Assembly: GCA_013398275.1 (NCBI GenBank)
Contig: VZSE01014931.1
Coordinates: 124,001-188,000 of the forward strand
Reading direction: 5' to 3'
Origin: Promerops cafer
Taxonomy: Eukaryota; Chordata; Aves; Passeriformes; Nectariniidae
DNA length: 64,000 bases
Numbering within the stretch: the first letter of the stretch is position 1; each line of letters opens with the position of its first letter. The notes under the pieces were generated by a model. That model did no database searches. It was given only the letters and a program-made list of their open reading frames with translations, and was not told the DNA's origin. Shown in pieces: positions 51,208-62,817 of the stretch. The position numbers were made by a program, and so were the translations under genes.

Positions 51208-52546
51208 GAGCTGTAGCCATGTGTAAAATCACTGGAAGGAATTAACCTGCCTTTAATTTGGGCAAATATGTTCATCTCATATATACCTAACTAGTGAGCT
51301 CACTTGTTTTGATTTGCCATCAGTTCTCTGGCCTGGAAACTGGCAATGTTTGTGAGCTGATGGTTGTGGGTGAGAAGTGATCTGCAGGGAAAAGGGCAGT
51401 GACAAAACCAGTGGTGGCAGCATCATCACGGTGGGTGCTGTAGTGACTGCTGCAAGAAGATGCTTCTCTAGCGGTGGCTGGTAATTTCAGGTTCATGATG
51501 TTTAAGCGACGGGTGGCTTGGGAAGGGTTGTTTCCTTCCTTTCCTTCCCTGGCATCTTCCCTGTCATTCCATGACAGTGCTGACATCTGTCTGGAGGCAA
51601 AGCTTGTGCTGGCAGTGTGGGTCACAGCATCCTTCTTTGAACTTGCTCCAAACTCCAGTGGCAGTCGGGTGGGTAGGAGGAGGTTCCCAGACAGTCGTGC
51701 ACTGTTTGAACTGGCTGGTGGCTTGTCCTCCCCCAGCACAAATATTGAAAGGGAATAGCTGAACAGATGAATACCAATGCAGTGAACTCCCAGGAATGCT
51801 GACAAAAGCTTCTCATGGCTCTCTGAACTCTTGGTCTGTAGAGATTTGCTCAAGACTGAGATGTATAACCTTGATTCTGTCTAACCCTGAGTATAAGGAT
51901 TTATTAATCTGCTGGGCAGGGATTCTGCTAAGGCTTCTTCCATCATGAAAGATGCAAGCCTACAAAAACAATCCCCTCAGCTATGTTCTTATGACAGTCA
52001 AAATAGTGCTTATTTTGAGGAATACGGAACATGTATATCCAAGGTGTTCTCATAACACAGCTTGAAAAACGTGTTTTATTTTTAACAGTTTTTTTCTGGG
52101 GGGTGTCATTGCTTTGTGCCTTTTTCCATTATTTTCACTTCTCTCTTTCCCCTTTCTTTCTATTTCAACCATCATTGCCCAAGTTAAAAAAAGGGAAAAG
52201 AACCAAAAAAATACCCCACGAAAAGCAAAACAAACCAAACCAACACAAGCCAACCCCTCCAGCCTGTAATTCGTAATTGAAGGTCTAAGTCCTTGAATGC
52301 CCCTCTCCCATAAATACTGACCACCATGCCTGAATGTCTGGGCATGGTGTGCTGAGACTGTGGAATAACAGTGCAGGAAATCTCTGCTGTGCTGGGGACA
52401 CAAAGAAACTTCTTCTTCCAGTAGCTCTGTAGGGTAACAAGAGAGCATTCCCTCTGAGACAGGGTGTCTCGTGTGACCCTTCTTATCCCTTTTCCTTTTC
52501 CCCTGAGTCCATTGCCAGGGTGTACTGTTTCCTTGTATCCCTGCAG

Positions 52547-52629
52547 GAAGCAGTGTCACGCTTCCCCGAGGACGAGCAGCTGGCACGAATTCAAAATGTC
52601 ATCCAGGAGCTCCCACCATCACATTACAG
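52547..52629 (+). CDS. ARHGAP31: ARHGAP31 coding exon 4
   Basis: Acceptor ccctgcag; encodes residues 117-143 plus two bases of 144: EAVSRFPEDEQLARIQNVIQ followed by ELPPSHY. These are RhoGAP helices between the core and the switch-contacting helix; LPPSHYRTLEYL across the next junction is the family's conserved loop. The donor is TACAG|gtaaga. Confidence 0.98.
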
Positions 52630-53254
52630 GTAAGATTGTGTCCACAGAGGTGCTGAGGATCAGTGTGGTAACCTTACCCTCATCAAGAAATAGTGCCTGA
52701 AATAGCTCTGGGATTCATTTCCAGAAATCAATTTCCAAAAGCTGACTCACCATTTCCAAATCTGGCAACAATTTATCTGGCATTTAAATATCATTGAACA
52801 AACCTCTGTTAGAGACAGAACAAGGTCTCCCTGCTGCAGTCTTACCATCCTCCTTACCCAAGTATGACCACTGTGGCACCCTTGGGCAGTCTCCTGGGTG
52901 TGGCAAGGAGAAGACGGTCTGCTGGAGGTGCTTGAGCAAGAGCTAAGAGCTGAGCCTTTGCAGCATCCCATTCCCTCTTCCACCCATGTGCCGTGTTCTT
53001 TGCTCCCATCATGCTGAGCATAGTTTGGTTGATGCCCCACCCTTGGCCACCTCAGAGCACAGCTGTTCAGGTGTTCACTGCCATCCCATGCAAGTGCTGG
53101 TGCTGTGTCTCCTCTGCCCCATGGGCTGTGTTGTGCCATTGCAGATACCTGGGGAGGGGACAGGGCTGACTCTGAGCCTTGCTGTCCCAGCGGGCAGGCA
53201 CTGGTAACGTGACACATTTTTCTTTCTTTTCTTTCTTTCTTTCTTTCACTGCAG
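52630..53254 (+). other. ARHGAP31: Intron 4 of ARHGAP31 (625 bp)
   Basis: GT-AG intron whose 3' end is a (TTTC)n microsatellite serving as the polypyrimidine tract. Nothing else is recognised. Confidence 0.95.
53217..53248. repeat. (TTTC)n microsatellite at the exon 5 splice acceptor
   Basis: About 30 bp of TTTC/CTTT repeats end 6 bases before the exon 5 acceptor (cactgcag), forming its polypyrimidine tract. Confidence 0.95.
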
Positions 53255-53362
53255 AACGTTGGAATACCTGATCAAGCACCTGACTCACCTGGCCTCCTTC
53301 AGCAACATGACCAACATGCACACCAGAAACCTGGCCTTGGTGTGGGCTCCAAATCTCCTCAG
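53255..53362 (+). CDS. ARHGAP31: ARHGAP31 coding exon 5 (RhoGAP switch-contact helix)
   Basis: Encodes residues 144-180: RTLEYLIKHLTHLASFSN, then MTNMHTRNLALVWAPNLL. In RhoGAP proteins the asparagine of the RNLALVWAPNLL motif (N169, with N177 also conserved) contacts the GTPase and the arginine finger, and both are present here. The donor is CTCAG|gtacag with two bases carried over. Confidence 0.98.
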
Positions 53363-55024
53363 GTACAGTAGAGATTCCTCTAATCCAGAGCACCGTGCTG
53401 AGCTCCAAGGGCAGTGGCAGCATCTGAGCCTAATGACCCATCATCTGAGGGAAATGCAAAGACAGGGGAAAGCTGAGCAACTAAAGGGAAGAGCATAGCA
53501 GAGCAAACAGCTTTCCTTCCAGGTTGAATAATCTAAGGTTTTACTGCCAGCGTCCAAGGAAACTTGTGGGTTTGTGTGTTTCTTATAAAAAAAAGTTGTT
53601 ATTTGCAAGTTGAGCATAGATTTAGAAATGAGGACTTTACTCATCACTTGGGAATGTTAATGACATTTTTGATGGTGCCAGTGCTTCTGCAGCAGGGCAG
53701 TGAGAGACAGCAAGGATCAGAAGGGAGAGAAACTGGGCAATAATACTACAGACCTGTTCCCAGATCTGCTTGTGCAAAAGTGAGATGAGCTTGCTGGGCT
53801 TGAAATGGCAGCCAGTGTCAGATCTCAAGACCACCGGCTAGTTTTTCATGTTTGTTATGCCTGGCACTCTGCTGTGAAGATGCCTGGATTAGATGCAGGC
53901 AGGGGTTTGGCTGCTATATTGTAGAGCTAAGCAGAACAAGGAAAAATAGCATCTGGGAAAAAAAAAATTGTATCTTGTCAAAATTCCCTTTCCATCCATC
54001 CAATACCCCTGCATTTAGAGGAATGAGCTATGCAGGTAGAGTCCAGGACTGCAGCTGGGCAGGAGAGGGGTGATGGCAGAGCCATCAGGGTAGTCCTGGC
54101 CGTTGGCTAGAGAGGTACAGGCCTGAAAAGAGCTCTAAAGAGTTATCTCACCCTTCTGAATCCCAAAACTGGCAGAGCAAGTTCTGAAAATCGATCAAAT
54201 GTTGACTCTATTGAATATCATAAATTGGGCCTTTACTACTGAGACATTTTCATTCTATCATCTGTCCTTCTCAAAAAAAAAATGAAGCCTGTTTTTCCTT
54301 TGCAATTATTCCTAAGTACAAGTCCCAGGGAGGAAAAGAAAGGAGCAAGCAATGCAGCTGCAGTCTCCTTACAGGGTTATCCTCTTGGCAATGCCCCAAG
54401 CTGTTATCTAACACACCAGTCATTAACTTCACAAAGGATCCATTGCCCAAAGATAATTTCTTCAGCAACACTTTGGCATGTCAAGATAAGAAATGTTCCG
54501 TTGCTGAGAGCAAGATTGAGAATATGGGACCACAAGGAGGGCAGAGGAGAGACTATTGGGGCACATGACAAAGTATTGAAGAAATTGGCATGGGGAAGAC
54601 CTGAGCAGGGTATAAGGGATTTCACTGAGAGGTAATTGAAGCACTGAGTAGGGATCTAGAAACAGCTTTTGAAGGCTCCTGTGTTGTCTTTCAGGTCCAG
54701 CCTTGAAATAGCTAAAATAGGAAAAAGGGAGAAGGATGGAACTTGAGAGTCACAGTTTTACCTGCTGAAGAATGTAAAAGCCAAGTGGGGAAAAAAACAC
54801 ATTCAGGAAAGGAAGTAGCAAAGGTGGCAAAGAAAACAGAGAAAATAATTTTTAAAAGAGTGAAAAGACAAAGAGAGGATGAGGGCCTGTGAGGGAAGGA
54901 GAGGAAGAGGTACAGCAAGAGTGGGAAAGTCATCCCTGTTGCCTTGCTTGCGTGAAGAAATGTGGTCTGTGAAGGGGCTGTGTGTGGCAATCCTCACTAC
55001 TGGTACCCCTCTTTCCTCATGCAG
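53363..55024 (+). other. ARHGAP31: Intron 5 of ARHGAP31 (1.66 kb)
   Basis: GT-AG intron (gtacag ... catgcag). No repeat family or coding sequence is recognised. Confidence 0.95.
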
Positions 55025-55170
55025 GTCAAAGGAGATTGAGGCAGTTGGCTGCAATGGGGATGCAGCTTTCCTGGAGGTGCGAGTGCAGCAATTGGTGATC
55101 GAGTTCATCCTGAACCACGTGGATCAGATCTTCAACAACAACAGGAAAGCCAGCTCTGCAGAGAACATTG
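55025..55170 (+). CDS. ARHGAP31: ARHGAP31 coding exon 6 (end of RhoGAP domain)
   Basis: Encodes the end of codon 180 to codon 228: SKEIEAVGCNGDAAFLEVRV, then QQLVIEFILNHVDQIFNN and NRKASSAENI. The VQQLVIEFILNHVDQIF helix closes the RhoGAP domain at about residue 215. The following NNNRKASSAEN is a variable linker and differs from the mammalian sequence. The donor is ATTG|gtagca, phase 1. Confidence 0.97.
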
Positions 55171-56482
55171 GTAGCAACCTCCCTGAGCCACTTCTATGTC
55201 ACTTGCTATGTAGTTCAGCTCTCCCTTCAACTAGTATTACAAGCACAGTAACCCTTGCTATCACCACCGACTTCCCCAAAAAAACCTTGAGTCCAATATC
55301 TCATTAGTCTAGTTTTCTTCATCCCTATATTCAACATTTTCTTTTTGAATACTAGCCTCCCTTAGTGTTTTCTCAGGTTGCCTTATGTCTCATCTTTTGC
55401 CTGATCTCATGTGGCTTAACCCTTTCCACAAAAGGAAGACCACCTGATTGATTCTCAATCTTGGTCTAAGCTTTCTCTCTAAGTCCATCAGCCACAGTCT
55501 CAGCTCATCTCTCAGATTCCCCCAGTTACAATTCCTCATACCAACAATACCTGCCCTGCAGCCACTATTTCCACCCAAGTCAGAGGTCAGACTCCCAGGC
55601 ACTCCCGGGAAAAAAATTAATCTTGTGCTCCAAAAACTTGTATCTTGTTCCTGAGGACATTTTTTAAAAGAGATTTCTTTTTTTCCTGGGACATCAATAG
55701 TTTTCAGAGATGCTGATTTTGCTGTTTCGTTATGGTTTTGTTGGCAAAGACTGGGAAGTGAGAAGGCATGGATCCACAGTGACCTCTCATAATTGCAAAA
55801 ATATGCACCTTCCCATTTTACACAATCAAAAGACTTCTGATACATCAGTCCTCAGGCAGTATCCACCTTTCTGTTTTGCAGCCCTGTGTCAGCTCATTCT
55901 GCCCATCTTTAACTGAACATGGCTTTGCCCCTGCCCCTGTAAACAGACTCTTTCAGTTCCCTGGGCTATCAGTGACACTGCTTTCTGTGACCATTAAATG
56001 GATTAGAAAGTTAAAGTAATGCTGGTTTTTAGAACAATCCCCCGTCCTGGAACAAGACAAGGAGAAAGATGTGGAAGTGAGAGAAAGAACTGGGCACCAA
56101 ATTTGGATTTGGGACTGAATTGCTTCAAAATCAAGGGGGTGGGTGGGGGTGAGATGGAGGAAGGGAGTGAGGGAGGAGTAAAGGGAATGTGTGAATCCTG
56201 GTGGTTTTCAGAGACACCTCCTTCACACAGAAGTGTCTACAGCAGAGGAAGCAAGTCCACACAACACAGCCTTTGGCTGGCAAGCATAGCCCCTGCTGGG
56301 AATGTACTCAGATGGATAAGGTTGCTGGGGAGCTGAAAGGCTTATCTGACAAAAAGCCTTTCTCCCTGCACGTGCCTCTTCTTTCCCCCCTCCACAGGAG
56401 ATGTTCCAGTCAAATAAAGTCATGAAGCTCTTGCTCTCGTCTCTCCTCACCCCAGGCTGGAATGTATTTTCTTGTGTTTCAG
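55171..56482 (+). other. ARHGAP31: Intron 6 of ARHGAP31 (1.3 kb)
   Basis: GT-AG intron (gtagca ... tgtttcag). It contains a G-rich segment at about 56135-56190 and no coding sequence. Confidence 0.95.
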
Positions 56483-56684
56483 AGAGCGCATCAACGGTTA
56501 TGAAAAGTTTGACCCTCCCCTCGGCCTCCCTGCCAATGAAACTGGTGAGCCTAGAAGAAGCCCAGGCACGGAGTCTGTCTGCATCCCATCCTGCTCGGAA
56601 GGAGAGGAGAGAGAACAGCTTGCCTGAAATTGTGCCTGTAATTGGGTCCCTCTTCCACACAGTTGTTGACCTTCCAGACAGCAA
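56483..56684 (+). CDS. ARHGAP31: ARHGAP31 coding exon 7 (post-GAP linker)
   Basis: Encodes the end of codon 229 to codon 295 (split). It reads MKSLTLPSASLPMKLVSLEE, then AQARSLSASHPARKERREN and SLPEIVPVIGSLFHTVVDLP. The KSLTLP and RKERRENSLPE blocks are characteristic of ARHGAP31 and provide basic, serine-rich potential phosphorylation sites. The acceptor is chosen by frame: the alternative AG two bases later breaks the reading. The donor is AGCAA|gtaagt. Confidence 0.97.
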
Positions 56685-58447
56685 GTAAGTGCCAAGAGGA
56701 GTGTAAAGCACAAACAAAAAAATGCAGGTCCCGCAGTGTGATTGGGAATTGGGATGATGTTAACATGACACCCCCACACCTGCATCATCTGAATCTACTG
56801 CCACAATCCAAAGGAAAAATCAGTGCCCTCAAAAGAGGCAGACCTACTCCTGAGAAGTACTGCAGGTTCTGGATTCATAGCTTCACTAGTTCTCATCTCT
56901 CCATCAGGGCAGAACCTCACAGATCTCCTGCAGGAGGAATGAGTTGTCTTTGCATCCTTGTGCCAGCTCAGAAGTTGGCTAAACACGGGATGAGCGTGGA
57001 GCAGGTTGGGGCACAGCTCGTCTACGAGTTCCACCTGCTGGTGGCTGGTCCAGGGCACGCCTGGTGCCGCTGACCTGCTCCAGATTCTTCATTCTCCTGG
57101 TTCCTCTGCAATTACAGCCAAGCAGGAAGGCTCATTTTCACTCCCAGCATGGAGAGATATTTACATAGTGGCACCTGTGCCAGCTATGTCTATGCCAGGA
57201 GAAGAGTCCTGAGGTTGAGGTTGCTGCAGTTGTTGGCACAGCTGCCCAGAATAAGTATTTATCTATGGGTCTATCTAACTGTTAATATATAGCCACTCTA
57301 CTGTCTGGTTCTGATAGATTATAGCCTCTGCAGCAGGAGGCTCATTAATCTACTGACCCAGAAAGCACCAGAACAAAGATATTTATTGGCACTTAATATA
57401 TTAAAGCAAAAAGGAGTCATCTAACAGAATAGTGGCAAGAGGATAACCAGCTTAAGACAAAAGGATGTTTGTCCCTCTAGAGTGTCTTCTCCTTTCTCAT
57501 TTGATAAGTCCTATCCCCAAGATATTAATCCCCTTTGTAGGACTGATTTGTACTTCTCTGTGTAATGATCAGAAAGAAAAGCAGAAATACAAGGATAGAA
57601 AACCCAATGTGGAGAGCAAGATGGGGAGATAAGAGAATTCTTGCTCTGAAAGAGGGGAAATTGAAGGAGGAGTCAGAATGAGTATGAAGCAAGTGAAACA
57701 GAGCTTCATGAAGAAATATGTATACAAGAAAAAAAATTGCATTAGGACAGGCAGCTTCTTTCTGCAGAAGCTGTGATTTCCAAAGAGACACGGAACGGGT
57801 GTCCCATTTCCTCTGACAGTTATGAGAAATAGATTTAATTCCTCCTCGTGTTTGGTTAGTGCATTATACTTGCTTATGAATATGTAACACCTGTGATTAA
57901 ATTAATGTTGGCCTGAGAAGCATTACTATCTAGTTTTCATTAAGGAATCCTTTTATTTTTGCCATAAGACATAGTTTTTAAAGCATAACTTGGTGCACTG
58001 AGAAATGGTACCAGTTCCATCAGTTGCCTGGAATTTATCATACATTGTGTCATTAAAACCTGTTAAAAAGGCAATTTTTCTTTGCTTTATTGCAGGATAG
58101 TCTGAGCTTTGGAAACTTCTCCTTTCTGGAGACAAGCATGGTTGATTGTTCAATCACTGTTGCTGTAGCATGATGCCAGAACCAGCTATCTGAAGGCTTA
58201 GGTGTCTTTCCATCCATGAAATAGTTAAATCAGCAGTACAGATAAATCACTTGCAGCATGATTGCTACCTATGTAGCCAACAAGGGTTGGTTGTATAGCT
58301 ATGCTTTGCATGCTTTAGAATTAAAAGAGGTGTGAGAAGGAAAAAATGGAAAGTATTGAGGGGAGACAGCTCAGAGGCCTTTGGAGGGTATTAAAAAGGT
58401 AAAAGTCTCTAAGGTTTGGTGACCACCTGAGCCTTTTTTCCTTCCAG
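56685..58447 (+). other. ARHGAP31: Intron 7 of ARHGAP31 (1.76 kb)
   Basis: GT-AG intron (gtaagt ... ttccag). Open frames inside it have no recognisable relatives. Confidence 0.95.
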
Positions 58448-58572
58448 GAGGAAATTATCCACCAAGTCCAAGAAATGGAAGTCAATATTTAATTTGGGCC
58501 GCTCTGGCTCAGAATCAAAGTCTAAACTGAGTAGAAATGGGAGTGTCTTTGTAAGGGCACAGAAGCTCTCTG
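58448..58572 (+). CDS. ARHGAP31: ARHGAP31 coding exon 8 (basic-rich segment)
   Basis: Encodes residues about 296-337: RKLSTKSKKWKSIFNLGRSG, then SESKSKLSRNGSVFVRAQKL. This very basic block opens the basic-rich region known from CdGAP and is nearly identical to the mammalian sequence, with A-Q-K where I recall G-Q-R in human. The donor is TCTG|gtaaga, phase 1. Confidence 0.98.
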
Positions 58573-60962
58573 GTAAGAACACACTTTTCAGCTGAATGTT
58601 TCTGTCTGAGGCTTTCTCTTGTGTTGTTGCTAGCGTGGGACAACCTGTATCCACTTGCTACTAATGCCATAGACTTGAGATAGTCTAATGGGGATGTGCT
58701 TGTTGCCTGGTTCATCTCATTTTCCTGTGATGGCAAGAAGCGCTCTTCCAGGAGGATTTGACAGACAGCTACAGTAAATATTGCATGTTGGTACCTGATA
58801 AACGGGCTCCTGTTGTCCAGTTGTCAAGTCTGGGGACTAGGAATGTTATGTAGGTTTGGATTAGTCCACTATTCTACGCAGCCAGTCTCTGTCTCCTAAG
58901 GCTCATTACATGGCACTGGGTGAATGGCTGTCCTTCTAGGCTGTCCTTCCACTAAAGGACATTAAAGAACCAACTGCATTCAGTGTCTTTGTGAAAAACA
59001 AGGCACCAGGAGTGCCTTCACCTCTGGCTCTCAGCATTTTGAGGGAAGCCATTGCTTTTCCAGAATTTGTAAGAGAGAAGTTGTGTTTTTGTCTGGCTGT
59101 AATCCCATGTTCTAACCTCTCATGGGCTGCAATCTCTTAAACACTCTGCTTCCTAGAAAATCACATGGCAGTGCCAGTTCCCAGTGTTAAGAAATGATGA
59201 CTCAAGCTCTAAAAATCATGAACTTGACTTAAAAGTAATCACATTTTTAAAAAGAAAGCATGCCCTTTTAATTTGAATTCATAAAGAAATGTTTTGGGTT
59301 GATATGTTCTAGATTTTTTTAGTATCTACAAGTCAAGGAATTATTTTCTATAGGGAGATGAAGGTGGATTTTTTCTTTATATAATCTCATGACTCCAGGA
59401 GCTGGTGTTTGGAGGACCACTGCCTAACATTGCAAGACTTCAAATAAAATAGTTAATATTGGCGAAATTAGGTACCACCACTTATAAGAGAGGCTGTATT
59501 TGGATCAGAAATGAGTGTGAAGCCAAATGCTGGATCCAGTTCTTTTTGGACCCCTGCCTTGCCCATGTTTTGCTGTACAGATGGCCTCACACAGCATGGC
59601 CATGACAGACTGCAAAATAGCTCTCTATCCTATTTTGATCACAGGATCACCTTCTCACTTTGATAAGGAATCCTCTGTCTCAAAATAGCGCTAACCCAAG
59701 GAGGCCCAGGAATGATGGCAGCCCCAGTGATCGTGGAGGCTGAGCCTTGTTCCAAGGGCAGTACTGAGTGACAGGGGGCTGGACATTTTCACCAGCGGGA
59801 TGCACAAATGCACAGCCATGCGCAGAGTTTTCAGCACTGAAGCAGTGCCTTTCTGTGCTGCTGTGTTACATTTTTCGGTGCTCTCTGCTTACAGCCTAAT
59901 GTGAGGGAACAGACGAAGTTGTTGCTGAAATTCAGCACATGCTTTAACACAGCTTGAGTCTGTGCACACAAATCTGTAATCACATAAAATGTGACTTACA
60001 CAGCTCCCCAGCTTGAATTCTGTTCCTCCTGGAAGGTGGAAACAGCGCTCAAGACATCACGTCTTATGAACGTAAAAGGTAGCCAGGACTCCATATAAAT
60101 GTAAAAAGTAGCTGGAGTTGCTCCTATGCTCATGTGAGAGTCAGAGCCAGAAGCCTCAATTATATAAACAAATGAAGTCCAACAAGCCTGCTGACTTTCT
60201 GCTTTACCTACTTTGTGCAACTCTGTAAACAGCAAACTTTACTCCCAGACATTTTCCAGATCTCCATGGACCCTTTTTGGGCTGCCAGAGACTAACTTGT
60301 CTTCCTTGCCAGCTACATTTCCCCACCTCCCTTCCTTTTTCAGAGTAGTAACAGCTACAAGCTTTCAAGACCTCACAGGAACAGACCTGTAGAGGGTATA
60401 GTAACAAATGACAGCTTGTTTCTGGACAAGCAAGTCCAGTGAGGATGGCCAGCAAAATAGGTCACTCACTGCCCTCAGAAATTCCCACAGTTCTTGCTGG
60501 AGGCAGGGTATGCTCACATCAGCAAAAGACCCAGGAGTGCAGTGTAAAAATAACCCAACATTTGCTATCAAGAATGAGAGGTGAGAAGGCATTTATGTCA
60601 GTTTAGTTAAAAAGTCCCCCACAACCAATAGCCTGACTAAGTTGGGGAGGGGAGTGGCACATGACCGCTTTGGGGATGCTTAACTGCTTCAGAGTGGAGG
60701 TGGTGTTGACTGGCTGGGTTAAGTATAGCTCTCCACATGTCCAGCAGGTGCAAAGCTGTTGTTAGCACTAGCAGATCCCCAGCTGTGTGGACAAGTGTTG
60801 TGGGTAATAAGCCATGTGGTGTAGATACATGGGGGAATGCTTGGAAATGGAAAATGTCTGCCTGGCATGTCTGTCTATATGTATGCAGCCTTTGATCTTT
60901 ATGGGCTGAAGCCTGCAAAGCCACAGGATCTGATACCTGCTTCTAAACCTCTTTTTCCACAG
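58573..60962 (+). other. ARHGAP31: Intron 8 of ARHGAP31 (2.4 kb)
   Basis: GT-AG intron (gtaaga ... tttccacag). No coding or repeat features are recognised. Confidence 0.95.
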
Positions 60963-61022
60963 AAAAAGCAACTATTCGGCCTGCAAAGAGCATGGACTCG
61001 TTGTGTTCCCTGCCAGTGGAAG
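60963..61022 (+). CDS. ARHGAP31: ARHGAP31 coding exon 9 (20-codon microexon-like)
   Basis: A 60-nt exon encoding EKATIRPAKSMDSLCSLPVE. The RPAKSMDSLCS segment is a conserved serine-rich site of the ARHGAP31 tail. It keeps frame if skipped (60 nt, phase 1 on both sides), so an exon-9-skipped isoform would be in frame. The donor is GAAG|gtgaga. Confidence 0.97.
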
Positions 61023-61863
61023 GTGAGACATCCATAGCCTGCCTGTACTGTAAGGGGGAAGGATTGCAGCTCTGCATTTTCAGCAGCATGGATCACAGAA
61101 TCCCAGAATGGTTTGGGTTGAAAGGGACTTTAGAAATCTCCTAGTTCCAACACCCCTGCCACAGGCAGGGACATCTTCCACTACACCAGGTGGTACCAAC
61201 ACTTGAACAAACCTTGAACACTTCTAGAGATGGGGTATCCACAGCTTCTCTGCACAGCCTGTTCCAGTGTCTCACCACCCTCAAAGGATGAGCACTCTGT
61301 GTCTATCTCACCATGTTGTGTATCTTCATATACTTATGCCATGGTTGCTGACGTGTTACCACCTCTGTGTGTGTGCATTTTTGACTCTTTTCTGTGTTGT
61401 TTATCTCCGTGCATCCACCTGACACTTACCACTGTGTTTAGCTGCACCTTTATTGGCAGTTGGACTGCTTTGATTGCTTTCTTGGTTACTCTGGGCACAA
61501 AAATCCCATTGGTAGATGAAAAAGGCTTACAAAAAGCCGACAAAGCCTGGCATGTGCATTGTGGGCAGCATGTGACAGCCCTAGACTTGGCTGCATCTGT
61601 TGGAGCAGGGTGTCTAATAAAAGTGTGAGCTGATTTCCACTGGAGGGCATTCAGTCCTGTGCTACCTGGCCATTTTGAAGGAAGCCCTAGGGCTAGAGCA
61701 TAGAAGGTCTTCAGTGCCTATTGTCTCCATCTATCTGGGGAAATGTGAGTGTTCACCAGGGCAGGACTCATTCCTGGAGGGATTGAGGAGGGCTCCTCAC
61801 AGAGGAAGTTTGTTTGCTAGTGCTTTGCTTCCCACTGACTTGCTCCTATGTTCCTGTCTCTAG
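61023..61863 (+). other. ARHGAP31: Intron 9 of ARHGAP31 (841 bp)
   Basis: GT-AG intron (gtgaga ... gtctctag). About a quarter of it is a CR1 fragment. Confidence 0.95.
61091..61286 (-). mobile_element. CR1 LINE fragment in intron 9
   Basis: The + strand matches the reverse complement of the CR1 3' region: 'gaatggtttgggttgaaag', 'gttccaac', 'tgccacaggcagggacat', 'acttctagagatggggtat' and 'ctgttccagtgtctcacc'. It is oriented antisense to ARHGAP31 and truncated before the pol-coding part. The relatively clean matches suggest it is younger than the scrap at 6.1 kb. Confidence 0.95.
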
Positions 61864-62484
61864 GGGAGGATGACAAAAGCAGGTTCAAACGGTCAGTGAC
61901 TACTGGAGGATTCTTTGTTCCCACCAAGATACGGACAGGAGGCACAGGCAGCTCATATGACCTCAGCAAGGAGAATGAGTGGGAGCGGGAAGGATCTGCC
62001 ATGGGGGCCAAAGGAAGTTCAGAGCTGGGTGTGGAGAAAGGTCTTCCCCGGACACCGCAGGTGAAGTCACCCCCTGAGCAGCTGAAGGTTTTCCGGGTAG
62101 CAGAGGATGCTGAAAACGAGCAGACTTCAGCCAAAGGAGTGCTCATGTTCTACACCTCTGAAACAGCCACCAAGTCAGGCTTCCCAAGCAGCCTCTTCCC
62201 CTTGGAGGCCTCTCCTCATCACCAGAGGAAAGCCCTGAACATCTCGGAGCCATTTGCTGTCTCTGTCCCGCTGAGGGTATCCGCAGTCATCAGCACCAAC
62301 AGCACACCCTGCCGCGTGCCCACCAAGGAGAAGCATTCCCTTTCCAGTCTAGAGGAGCTGTCTTCTCTGGTGGAGGGCACGAGCCCATCTGCTCTGGAGG
62401 CAGGGACCCACACAAAGACAGAGCAGGCAGCAGAGCACAAGGAGAAACAGCCGGGGCCAGCTCTGCCAGTGGCAGCATCCAGAG
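61864..62484 (+). CDS. ARHGAP31: ARHGAP31 coding exon 10 (disordered tail)
   Basis: A 621-nt exon encoding residues about 358-564. It opens GEDDKSRFKRSVTTGGFFVP and later reads KSPPEQLKVFRVAEDAENEQ, GVLMFYTSETATKSG and RKALNISEPFAVSVPLRVS AVISTNSTPCRVPTKEK. Mammalian ARHGAP31 has the same conserved islands in the same order, separated by variable Gly/Ser/Glu-rich sequence, as expected for an intrinsically disordered regulatory tail. The donor is AGAG|gtaaat, phase 1; the frame hits a stop 12 nt into the intron. Confidence 0.96.
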
Positions 62485-62817
62485 GTAAATTGTGTTAAGG
62501 AAGGGGGTATGGATCCTCAGCTGGGCTGCTGGAAGTGCCCTGCAGCTTGGTGGGTGTAGAGGTTCCTCCAGCTTGAGCTTATGGCAGGAAAGAAACCAAC
62601 CTATAGCAGGGTGGGTGTTGACTTGATAGCAGGCCAGGGTGATGCTTGTTGCAGTAAGGAGCCTGGGGAGGTGGGTGACCTCCCAGAAACACCGGGTTGT
62701 GCCTGGAGGGAGCTCTCTAGCTTTGTTAGTTGGTGTTGGCTCTTGGCAGCACTGCTTTGTCCCAGGGCACAAGTTTTCAGGCTCAAGTAGTTACATTCGT
62801 TTGTGTTTCTGCTCCAG
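62485..62817 (+). other. ARHGAP31: Intron 10 of ARHGAP31 (333 bp)
   Basis: Short GT-AG intron (gtaaat ... ctgctccag). Nothing else is seen in it. Confidence 0.93.

Larger units (their letters stand above)
47938..52546 (+). other. ARHGAP31: Intron 3 of ARHGAP31 (4.6 kb)
   Basis: GT-AG intron with no coding sequence. It includes a T31 homopolymer at 51174-51204, a motif-rich stretch around 50.13-50.42 kb and an A/C-rich low-complexity segment at about 52.19-52.25 kb. Confidence 0.95.

Noticed and set aside
51320..51853. 177-codon antisense frame in intron 3
   Set aside because: No conserved motif and no splice or transcript signal; taken as chance.
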